Assembly: GCA_001600495.1 (NCBI GenBank)
Contig: BCKE01000010.1
Span: forward strand, 312,306 to 376,305
Direction of reading: 5' to 3'
Length of the DNA stretch: 64,000 nucleotides
Source: Pilasporangium apinafurcum
Taxonomy: Eukaryota; Oomycota; Peronosporomycetes; Pythiales; Pythiaceae
Shown one piece after another: positions 1-8,906 of this stretch (position 1 is the stretch's first letter; the number at the start of each line of letters is the position of its first letter). The position numbers were made by a program, and so were the translations under genes. The notes under the pieces were generated by a model. It did not search any database and was not told where the DNA came from. It saw nothing but the letters and a program-made list of their open reading frames with translations.

Positions 1-973
1 GCTGTTACGTAACGAGCAGCGAGCTAACATTCCGCCGGCGCTGGGATCACTTTATCAACCAGGCGTAAGTCTAAAATGTAATGGATGATGCATGTAGGCG
101 ACATCTCATATTTACTCGTGTTGTATAGATGGGGATGCTAGGCGGGATGTCAAATCACCGTATGTTGTCGACATTGCCCAGTCCGTCCAATTTCGCTGGA
201 ATGCTCCCTTCGCCAACCAGTATGTTCTTTATATTTCTCGGCAATTCCAATGTTTTGATAGAATGTTGTCGCTCATTATGGTATTTGCGATGTATTGTGT
301 AGCGAGCATGTTATTCCGAAACGATTTTAGTCCGCATTACGGTCAGGGCATGTTTAATTTGCTGGAGACAAATGACTTGCATCATGACAAGGGTGTAGGT
401 GATTTGGGGTTGCATTTGGCTCCCACACCGCAACATCTCAAGTCTACATTCCAGTGTCTTCCAACACAACAACAGCGACCACCTTCACCTGTGAATCCTC
501 CAGCTGATCGTGATGGCTCTTCCACATCTGACCAGCATTCCTCGGATATTGCCAAAGACGTGACTACTTCCTTAGGCACTGACTCAGCATCATACCAAAG
601 TAACAGCGCTGATGGACAAGTGGCGATAGGTGATACCCAGAAGGCAAGCAACACGATGGAAGCAGAAAGCGTTCATGGTACAAGGCAGCAGTCGAACGAG
701 GGGACAGATGGAATGCCCCATCTTTCTATCAACACACCGTCATCTGCAGGTCAGACACAACAGCAATCACAGCCAGATCCGTCGGAGGTGTCAACAAAAT
801 CTGGTTCATTTGGAAGTGCCGATGGTTCTATAGCATCATCATCGAAGATGGAAACAGCTGGGGATAGTGGAAATCCGTCCTCCTGTTCAGATGCACACGA
901 GGTTGAGAAACGGCGGCATCCCGTCGATGATTCGTTAGTTAGTCCCAATAAGCGCCAGCGGGTCGCTGTCTAA
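1..973 (+). CDS. 3' part of an unrecognised Ser/Gln/Pro-rich protein (5' end outside window)
   Basis: Three exons can be joined in one frame: 1-64, 129-219 and 303-973. The first intron starts GTAAGT and the second GTATGT; both end in TAG, and phases 0 and 1 match. The encoded piece is low in predicted structure. It begins with a Gly/Met/Ser/Pro-rich stretch (MGMLGGMSNHRM) and continues through long Ser, Thr, Gln and Asp-rich sequence. It ends in a basic, possibly nuclear-localising tail (SPNKRQRVAV, stop at 971-973). Such tails are common in transcription regulators, but no DNA-binding domain lies inside the window, so I do not name it. An ATG at 263 opens a frame into the last exon, but it lies inside what I read as the second intron. 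Confidence 0.6.
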
Positions 974-1661
974 AGATCTGTAGTCATATTTGATTGATAA
1001 GCATGAAAACAAAGCTATGGGCTGGTTTCTGTAACTTTTGAAGTTGATTGAAGAATGCTGGTAAATTTCACTAGTCGTCAGGTAGAATGAATCGTTAAAT
1101 GATTCTGGTGAACAGGACTGGAGGTTCATCAGTAAAAGAAGCGTGATATGTACTACGACCCATGCGCATTATGGTATGGACGCGATAAGTGAGGTCATCA
1201 CATTTCCCAAACACATTCATAGAGAACAGCAAGTATAGTCCATTCTATATATTTAAAATGTGTGGCGAATTCAATCGAGTAACAACTAAAGACCTTAACA
1301 CACTATACTGGTACAAATTTTCCATCCCTTTGAACTGTCGATAGACTAGGAGTAGATTTCTCTTTTGTCACAATTCGACGAAGGATAAAAACTCAACTGC
1401 TCCAAAAGCGCAGGATCTCACTATCATCGTTGCACTCACCCCATTTTGGATCACACATCATCCAACTAATGAGCCAATCGCACACGTCACACATTAATAC
1501 AGGAATGAATGTACAAAACAGAATGTGTGTGGTCTTTACCGTCATCGTTTTTGAGGGGGTATGGGCAGTTTGTGCAGACTTTTGACACGCAGTTGCCGAG
1601 ATTCTCAGACAGTGACAAGGAGCTCCACACGACCAAAGCATCAAAGAAGAAACGTATTTCT
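974..1661. other. intergenic, no gene seen
   Basis: Holds the 3' flank of the partial gene and the promoter/5' leader of the carboxypeptidase. An ATG at 1509 is in frame with the carboxypeptidase, but the 51 codons it would add look unlike a signal or anchor. I treat them as leader. Confidence 0.5.
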
Positions 1662-3289
1662 ATGGCCACTAACGAACAATCGCCACTGCTTGTGCGTGCG
1701 CAGGGCTCCAGTGGTACGACCACCAATGTCAAGCGCGTCGTGCTAGCCAAAGTGTTTGCAGGGGCAGCACTGCTCGCGCTCGCTGCTTGGCTGTTGCACA
1801 TCAGTGCAGTTTGGGTCACTGTGTCTCCTGCATCAAGTGTGGGCTCTGGACCATTTGGCACTGAGAATGGAGGCAACAGCAGTGACACGCTCTGTGGAGA
1901 GACGGCCAGTCAGGCGGGGTACATCAGACTGCCCAACAAAGTTGACGACCACTACTTTTACTGGTTTTTTGAGTCTCAGAATGATCCAAAAACTGATCCG
2001 CTCGTGTTGTGGCTCACTGGTGGGCCTGGGAGTTCCAGTTTGCTTGCGCTGTTGACGGAAAATGGACCCTGCACCATCAATCCGGACGTTTCAACATCTC
2101 CGAATCCGTACTCATGGACGAACCAGGCAAATGTCATTTGGCTTGATCAGCCTACATACACAGGGTTCTCCTACTCGAATACTGACAAAGACCGTGATTA
2201 TTACGAAACCAATGTGGGTGAGAACATCTACTGGTTCTTACAGGGCTTCCTCAAAAAAAATCCACAATTTCAAGGACGAGAGTTTTACGTCACCGGTGAG
2301 AGTTACGGTGGTCACTACGTTCCAGGAGCTGCTCACTACATTTGGCAAAAGAACCAGCAGCAACAGAAGGAGGGGAATGTGACCGCTGATGCTGATGTCT
2401 CAACCATCAATCTCAAGGGGCTCGCGATTGGCAATGGACTTACGAATCCTCTCATTCAGGTATGGTATCCCTCTATCTGTCGCGAATGGTGTATCTGTGA
2501 ACTCACATGGATCTTTCTTTCTTCTGTTTATAGTATGCTTACAACCAAGAAATGGCCAATAACTCGTACAACATCACACTGTTGACGGACGAGCAGTACA
2601 CTCAAATGAAGGCTGACAGCGTCGAGTGCATCGCATTGACTCGTACCTGTCAAGACACCAAGCCAACCAACTTCTCCCTCTGCACATCTGCTCAGGAGTG
2701 CTGGTCTGAGAAACTCGTAGCGCCATTTATGGATGCCAATCGGAATGATTACGATATTCGCCGCCCGTGCAATTACTCGGATCCGGCAGTGCAAACATCC
2801 GATTGTTACCAGATGACGTACCTCAATGAGTATCTAGATTCCGATGCCATTCGTCGATACTTGAACGTAGATTTCCGAACGCACCACCCGTGGGGGGAAA
2901 ACAGCTCCATTGTCTATCGTACCTTCACTACTGACGGCGATTGGTCCATGAGCTACCATACTTACGTTGCAGATATGCTTAACGATGGGCTTCGTGTACT
3001 GATCTATGCGGGAGATGCTGATTTGCTATGCAATTGGTACGGTAACCGTGCCTGGACATTGGAATTGGACTGGGCTGGTAAAAACGGTTTCAACACTGCT
3101 GTGGAGCGGCCTTTTCTGTCGGTGGATCCTTTGCATCCAAATGCGGATGAGGTGAATGCTGGTGTCGTACGTTCCTACGAAAATTTTGCGTTCGTTCGCA
3201 TTTACAACGCGGGACATATGGTCCCTATGGACCAACCGGCGGTATCGCTTGACTTGATCAACAGATTTTTCACAGGAAGCGGATATTAA
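1662..3289 (+). CDS. membrane-anchored serine carboxypeptidase, S10 family (copy A)
   Basis: Two exons, 1662-2459 and 2534-3289, with a 74-base GTATGG..TAG intron in phase 0, give 517 residues. S10 enzymes remove C-terminal amino acids in vacuole/lysosome or secretory compartments. A short cytoplasmic N-terminus with a dileucine-like EQSPLL is followed by one hydrophobic segment (about residues 27-48), suggesting a type II membrane anchor. The catalytic Ser sits in GESYGGHYVP (about residue 212), Asp in YAGDADLLCNWYGN (about 425) and His in NAGHMVPMDQP (about 492). Family sequence GGPGCSS reads GGPGSSS here, so a cysteine that is disulphide-bonded in yeast carboxypeptidase Y is missing. The start was chosen because the paralogue at 6919-8403 and the anchor orphan at 6024-6341 begin with the same kind of N-terminus. 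Convergent with actin. Confidence 0.93.
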
Positions 3290-3548
3290 AATGTGCGTTT
3301 TGATTTGTGCACGTTCTCACATGATTGTGTCGATGCTACTTGAATGCAAAGGAAATGTAGAGATGATAACGAGAGGTACATAAACGATCAAATTTGTTTC
3401 TCTTGTTTATACAGCACAAATGTGGTTCCTACATCCATAAAAAACAGTTTATTGTTTGCATAGAATGACTGCAGCAGCCTTTATTCAGGCAGCTTAGCCT
3501 TCATAATTGCACCGTCATGCGATGTTTGACCATACCATTCTTCAAACA

Positions 3549-4679
3549 TTAGAGACATTTGCGATGCACGATGCCTGGGCCCGATTCATCATACTCTGCC
3601 TTCGAGATCCACATCTGTTGGAACGATGAAAGCGACGCGAGGATGGATCCACCGATCCAGACGGAGTACTTGCGCTCAGGAGGTGCCACGACTTTAACCT
3701 TCATAGTCGGGGGAATTACTGCCGTCAACTCCTTGGTCATACGTTCTCCGATACCTGGATACATCGTCGTACCTCCAGAGAGCACAATGTTGGCGTATAG
3801 ATCCTTGCGAATATCGATCGAACAGGCCATGATGGTCTGGAACGTGCAATCGTGGATACCCGAGGCTTCCTTACCGATAAAGGACGGCTGGAAGAGAACT
3901 TCTGGGCAACGGAATCGCTCGTTGCCGATTACGATGACATTACCGTCAGGTAGCTCATAGCTTTTCTCCAATTCCGACGATTCCGCAGCGGTTTTCATCT
4001 CCATATCGTAGTCTAGAGAGACGTACGTCAGTTTTTCTTTGATGTCACGCACAATTTCGCGTTCAGCGGTGGTCGTGAATGAGTACCCGCGCTCGGTCAA
4101 GATCTTCATCATGTAGTCGGTCAAGTCTCTTCCTGCCAAATCCAACCGCCGAATAGCATGTGGTAAGGCGTACCCTTCGTAAATAGGCACAGTGTGCGAG
4201 ACACCATCCCCTGAATCCATGACGCAGCCAGTTGTACGACCAGAAGCGTACAGCGCCAACACAGCCTGGATATTGACGAACATGGCCGGCACGTTAAACA
4301 CCTCGAACATGATCTGTGTCATGCGTTCGCGGTTGGCCTTAGGGTTCAGTGGAGCCTCAGTGAGTAACACTGGGTGTTCTTCTGGGGCAACGCGCAATTC
4401 GTTATAGAACGTGTGGTTCCAGATCTTCTCCATATCGTCCCAATTGGTGACAATGCCATGCTCGATAGGATATTTGAGTGTCAGCACACCTCGCTTCGAT
4501 TGCGCTTCGTCACCGATGTAAGCGTCCTTCTGGTCCATCCCGACCATGATGCCGAGGTGTTTGGGGCGCCCAACGATCGAGGGAAAGACGGCGCGAGGCG
4601 CGTCGTCTCCGCCGAAGCCAGCCTTGCACATGCCTGAGCCATTGTCAATCACTAGCGCTTGCAGATCGTCGTCTTCCAT
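3549..4679 (-). CDS. ACT: actin
   Basis: An uninterrupted 376-residue frame, the standard actin length, with no intron, as is usual for oomycete actin. Clear landmarks are [19 protein letters not shown] near the N-terminus, the nucleotide-binding [35 protein letters not shown], and the end [11 protein letters not shown]. Actin polymerises into cytoskeletal filaments and binds ATP. Some positions are unusual: the last residue is Leu where almost all conventional actins have Phe, the N-terminus is MEDDD, and the helix after [11 protein letters not shown] carries Met. These suggest a divergent or secondary actin isoform, not the most conserved copy. The start codon lies only about 180 bases from the outer end of the large palindrome, which therefore sits in or just upstream of its promoter. 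Confidence 0.97.
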
Positions 4680-4860
4680 TGATGATTAATGTACCGGGTG
4701 GCCTTGTAGCTTCGCTTTGTGTCGAAAACGCAAACTGACCCCTAAAAGAGCTACAGGTCTTACGTACTGTCTGACTGTTACAAAGGGAGGTCATCTCTCC
4801 TTTTGACACGCATCATATTTTGAGTAGACAGTGGGACGGTCTTATTCAAGTATTTACGAT

Positions 4861-5952
4861 CACCTCAAGAGATCATATGTTATCAATGGATACCAAAGTA
4901 TGAGTAACTCAGGAAGAACCTCCTGTTTTTGTTCGAGTCCGACTTGACTAGCAAAGGCTAAGTAAGACTGACAACTGCAAAGTAGCCATCTCCGACGCCT
5001 GGATTCTGAGAACAAGTCATTGTTGTATACTAGCAATCGATTATCCTTCCTTCAGTCCTTTTCATATTGAACTTCAGTAACATCTTGAACTTGCAATGAG
5101 ACCACGTAAGCATTGCTCTTGACACTTTGTTTGAAATCCTTTTTTGCTTGGACATCATCTCTGAAATCCTGAAGGATGGGAGAAGGATTTCATGGTAGTT
5201 GTCCGACAGTCACTTGGAGAGTTTGTGATACATGTCTGGCATCATCGCTTTCATTCGTTGGGAAACTTGATGCTGTCCGCCTGTAACGGACTCGGGAAGA
5301 TCACTACTATGTATGCATTCCGCAAATGAAAGAATTTCAGCTGACAGACTTTATTCGAATCTTCACAATCGATCCCGGAATTCATAGTTTCATCACGTTG
5401 TACGACCCTCATGGTATGGCGTTAAGCGTGGACGATGCCAAGGACGCAATCTCCAACCGCTGCCTGTTGATCAATCATCTTCAGTCCGATTATCTCGAGA
5501 AAGGTCCAAGCGCAAGCGATATCAGTTGAGAAAAACGTTTTATCGAGTTTCCCAACGAATGAAAGCGATGATGCCAGACATGTATCACAAACTCTCCAAG
5601 TGACTGTCGGACAACTACCATGAAATCCTTCTCCCATCCTTCAGGATTTCAGAGATGATGTCCAAGCAAAAAAGGATTTCAAACAAAGTGTCAAGAGCAA
5701 TGCTTACGTGGTCTCATTGCAAGTTCAAGATGTTACTGAAGTTCAATATGAAAAGGACTGAAGGAAGGATAATCGATTGCTAGTATACAACAATGACTTG
5801 TTCTCAGAATCCAGGCGTCGGAGATGGCTACTTTGCAGTTGTCAGTCTTACTTAGCCTTTGCTAGTCAAGTCGGACTCGAACAAAAACAGGAGGTTCTTC
5901 CTGAGTTACTCATACTTTGGTATCCATTGATAACATATGATCTCTTAAGGTG
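4861..5952. repeat. 1,092-bp near-perfect palindrome (two 411-bp inverted arms, 270-bp centre)
   Basis: The left arm 4861-5271 and right arm 5542-5952 are reverse complements of equal length. Comparing them base by base I find two differences, one six bases from the outer end (4866/5947) and one four bases from the inner end (5268/5545). The 401 bases between are identical. The centre 5272-5541 is not repeated. The arms contain a smaller hairpin (GAAATCCT..AGGATTTC, about 5162-5190) and no convincing reading frame. No target-site duplication is evident at the outer edges. This is the form of a foldback or MITE-like element, or of a very recent inverted duplication. An assembly or library artefact is possible and should be excluded. 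Confidence 0.95.
5287..5529 (+). mobile_element. fragment of a Fanzor/TnpB (OrfB-IS605-like) protein in the palindrome centre
   Basis: The frame open from 5287 to the stop at 5527-5529 reads REDHYYVCIP, a short linker, then IFTIDPGIHSFITLYDPHG and IRNR-like helix sequence ending in LLINHLQSDY. A beta-strand ending in YYLCIP followed by [I/L]DPG[I/V]R[T/S]F.T.Y.P.G is the RuvC-I region of TnpB-type RNA-guided nucleases and their eukaryotic Fanzor relatives, which are known from oomycetes. The first catalytic Asp is present. The rest of the protein (guide-binding N-terminal part, RuvC-II Glu, zinc finger, RuvC-III Asp) is absent; the piece is bounded on both sides by the palindrome arms and has a stop at 5284. 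It is therefore a remnant, not a working nuclease. Assignment rests on motif recognition only. Confidence 0.6.
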
Positions 5953-6023
5953 TTAAATTCGGTGCCATGAACGGATAATCTAGTAATGTTGGGCAGTTCA
6001 TTTGAATACCACATTGTATAAAT

Positions 6024-6341
6024 TCACTCCGCTGTCTCTTGGGTATTGTTCTTTTGGATCGTGTCAATTTTGTGCAGAGAAAGCAAGCCAATCGCTGCTG
6101 AATTTGCCGGCGTGGCCGAAGATCCTACCACTTCTCCTGTCGGATTCGCTTGTGGATTTGCGTTGCTAGTCGTAGCCGTTATTTTGGTGTTGTCGGACCA
6201 GCGTGCCAGCAAGAAGAGCACGATGATTAGAACCAAGACGGCCAAAGCGATGTGTTTTTTGCGATCTCGCTCCTCTTTGTGCTTGAGATGAAGGAGGTTA
6301 TGCTCATAGGCTGTATGTAGTGGAGTTCGCTCAGTCGCCAT
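6024..6341 (-). CDS. orphan membrane-anchor domain related to the S10 carboxypeptidases
   Basis: An uninterrupted 105-residue frame starting MATERTPLHT, followed by a basic stretch (KHKEERDRKKH), one strongly hydrophobic segment (about residues 37-54) and a Ser/Thr/Asn/Pro-rich tail. The layout and wording match the N-termini of the two carboxypeptidases (MATNEQSPLL, MPVNEKTPLT), but it ends where their catalytic domain would begin. It lies between them, next to the palindrome, on the same strand as copy B. The simplest reading is a truncated duplicate, probably a decayed gene. A short type II membrane protein with its own role is possible. I found no S10 motif in the 70 bases between its stop and the palindrome. 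Confidence 0.5.
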   Translation of the reverse strand: MATERTPLHTAYEHNLLHLKHKEERDRKKHIALAVLVLIIVLFLLARWSDNTKITATTSNANPQANPTGEVVGSSATPANSAAIGLLSLHKIDTIQKNNTQETAE

Positions 6342-6918
6342 TCTTTTTCGTCGCCTTCGGTTCTCTTTTTCTTTTCTGCTTGGTCGCTTGTTCACCTGGA
6401 GGATGATAGTGAAGTGAATGGTACACTTTCGTGCTGGTGTTGAAGTGTGCTCAACTTGAGAAGGAGGGATGATGTTCTTCGATTCGATATTTAAATATTG
6501 GGCTTTCCGTTCTACTTCATATGTCGTCCATTCTTTGTAAACAAAGAATGTGTGGAAAGTTGTCACTTGATCAGCGTGTCATTTACAAATGTAGCCCTGG
6601 ATGTACATGTGGCCAAAAATCACTTTTCAGATATAGAAACTCCAAGCTACAATACTTCATTCCATCCCAAGAAGACCCAAGAACCCACACGTTCGCTTGA
6701 TTGATAGATAGAACGACTCGTGGTTGGGTTCAGCATATAATATTCATATTGTGAACGATTCTGTCAACCCAAATGGAAAGTCATGCAAGCATGCGCCTCT
6801 CACCAAAATCGTGTCCATACTGTCTTTATTCAGGTAAACATCAAAAAAAGACTGCACTATATCCTGCTAAAAAACTGTACACTGACACCATATCACCATG
6901 ACTCCACATAGTTGTTCT
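6342..6918. other. intergenic, no gene seen
   Basis: Upstream leader of the anchor orphan and 3' flank of carboxypeptidase copy B. No recognisable coding, RNA or repeat feature. Confidence 0.5.
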
Positions 6919-8403
6919 TTACAACTCTTCGTTCTTGAGGAACTTGTTGATCATGTCAAGCGCCACTGCGGGTTGATCTTGAGGAACCATGTGGCCCGAG
7001 TTGAATACGCGCAAGAATGTAAATTGCTTGTATGAGCGCACGACACCAGCATCCACACCTTCGGCAGTCACATACGCACGCTCATTCGCAGCATTAAACT
7101 CATCCTTACCGTCCCACTCCAAGGCCTTCGTCCAGGCTTGGTTGCCGTACCAGTTGCACATCAAGTCAGCATCACCGGCGTAGATCAAGACGCGCATGTT
7201 GTCGTTTAAGAGATCGGCAACGTACGAGCTGAACGGCTTCGCTGGATCAGCAGTCATGTAGAATGCCATGTTGACCTCCAAGTTGCATTCCTGCCAGTTG
7301 CCCACACGGTCCGATCTCACGCCCAAGTATTCACGCACATTGGGGGCGTCCAAGTATTCCGACACGTAGCTCATGTCATAACATTCAACAGAATTTTCCT
7401 TGTCGCATGGCATTCGAATGTCGTACGGGTTCCGTTTGGCAGACATCAAAGGCTGGAAGAGCTTTTCCATGCAAAAACCATTGCCTTCAAAGCACGCCGT
7501 CTCGTTCTGTGGGCATTGTTCTAGGATACTGCCACAAACTGGAGCAGCAGCCTTCATCTCCTCGAGCAATGTGGCATTGCTCACGAGTGTGATGTTGTAA
7601 GCGTTATCCACCATGTCAATGTAGTGCGGGTTCTGAATCGCAGGGTTCGTAATACCATTGCCGATTGCGAAACCTTTCAAGTTGATTTGCTTTCCTGACG
7701 TGTTCGCCTTGTTCTGCTTCCAGATGTAGTGCGCCGCGACTGGAACGTAGTGACCACCGTAGCTTTCACCCGTGATGTAAAACTCACGATTCTCCAATTC
7801 CGGGTGTTTTTCGAGGAAACCCTGCAAAAACCAATAAATGTTCTCCCCCACAGTATCTTCGCTGTTGTCGGCGTCTTCCAATGCACCGTAGGAGAAACCC
7901 ACAGTAGTCGGCTGATCGAGCCACACAACGTTGCTGTTATTCGTCCACGAATACGGGTTAATCTTGGTCGTGAGATCAGGTTGCACGTGGCATGGACCAT
8001 TCTCCGTCAGCAAAGCCATCATACTGGAGCATCCTGGTCCTCCCGTGAGCCACAACACCAACGGATCGGTGTCTGGACTCGTGCGGGATTCAAAGTACCA
8101 GTAGAAGTAATGGTCGTCCTTCTTATTTGGCAGCTTGATGTACCCGGAATCATGCTGCGTCAACCCGCAGAAAAGCGTCTCGCCCGTTCCCGTTGTAATA
8201 GGAACACCCAATGGAGTAGAGGCGGATGACGAGCCATGATGATTGCTGGAGGAGGAGGAATACCAGAAAATCACAAATACGACGACAATTGTCAATACAC
8301 CAAAACCCGCAAGTCGTTTCTTCAGCTGCTTGGCTCTCGCGCGCTTCGCATGCTCGACATTGCGATCGTACTGTGTCAATGGTGTTTTCTCGTTCACCGG
8401 CAT
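6919..8403 (-). CDS. membrane-anchored serine carboxypeptidase, S10 family (copy B)
   Basis: A single 494-residue frame without intron. The N-terminus MPVNEKTPLTQY is followed by a basic segment and one membrane span (about residues 34-50), then a Ser/His-rich linker and the S10 domain. Substrate-binding LWLTGGPGCSSM, catalytic Ser in GESYGGHYVPVAAH (about 213), Asp in YAGDADLMCNWYGNQAW (about 410) and His in NSGHMVPQDQP (about 470) are all present, so it should be active. It is clearly paralogous to copy A, sharing long identical stretches such as GENIYWFLQGF, but it lacks the intron of copy A and keeps the cysteine copy A has lost. The frame stays open upstream, but only non-ATG codons precede this ATG. 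Confidence 0.94.
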   Translation of the reverse strand: MPVNEKTPLTQYDRNVEHAKRARAKQLKKRLAGFGVLTIVVVFVIFWYSSSSSNHHGSSSASTPLGVPITTGTGETLFCGLTQHDSGYIKLPNKKDDHYFYWYFESRTSPDTDPLVLWLTGGPGCSSMMALLTENGPCHVQPDLTTKINPYSWTNNSNVVWLDQPTTVGFSYGALEDADNSEDTVGENIYWFLQGFLEKHPELENREFYITGESYGGHYVPVAAHYIWKQNKANTSGKQINLKGFAIGNGITNPAIQNPHYIDMVDNAYNITLVSNATLLEEMKAAAPVCGSILEQCPQNETACFEGNGFCMEKLFQPLMSAKRNPYDIRMPCDKENSVECYDMSYVSEYLDAPNVREYLGVRSDRVGNWQECNLEVNMAFYMTADPAKPFSSYVADLLNDNMRVLIYAGDADLMCNWYGNQAWTKALEWDGKDEFNAANERAYVTAEGVDAGVVRSYKQFTFLRVFNSGHMVPQDQPAVALDMINKFLKNEEL

Positions 8404-8906
8404 CTCTGCTGCTGATGGTGCTAATTCTTCTCCTTGACCGTTTCTGTGGTGGTCGGCGCTCTTTTGCAACTGGAGCTTCAGTGATGTGTGTGACCGGAAT
8501 CAGATCCAATAATGTGCAATCCGGGAGGGATGACACGTATGAGCGTTGTAAATATGAACTAATATAATATATGAAATTGTATTAATGATATTGATGTCGT
8601 CCCTCTGATACGGGATTCACCTGAATGATTGGCATATTACAGAGTGTTTGCCATTCATAGAAAATTGGATCGTAAATGGAGAGTGGGTGCATCGCGGTGG
8701 TGTAAGGAACTCGACAACAAAAGAGGAAGCAAGTGTGTTGATGTATCTTGTTTTTATGAATGCAGATGCTTCTTCTTTATGCCATACAACGTGCTATAGT
8801 TCGGGGATGATTACAACATGACAGTGCGTATGGCATGGATAGAAACTGTATCTACTTTATACACGATTGACCTGGTGCACGCAGTATGGCTGGAGTGAAC
8901 TTATTT
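8404..8906. other. intergenic, no gene seen
   Basis: Promoter side of carboxypeptidase copy B and 3' flank of the SDR gene. AT-rich around 8560-8600; nothing else recognised. Confidence 0.5.
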
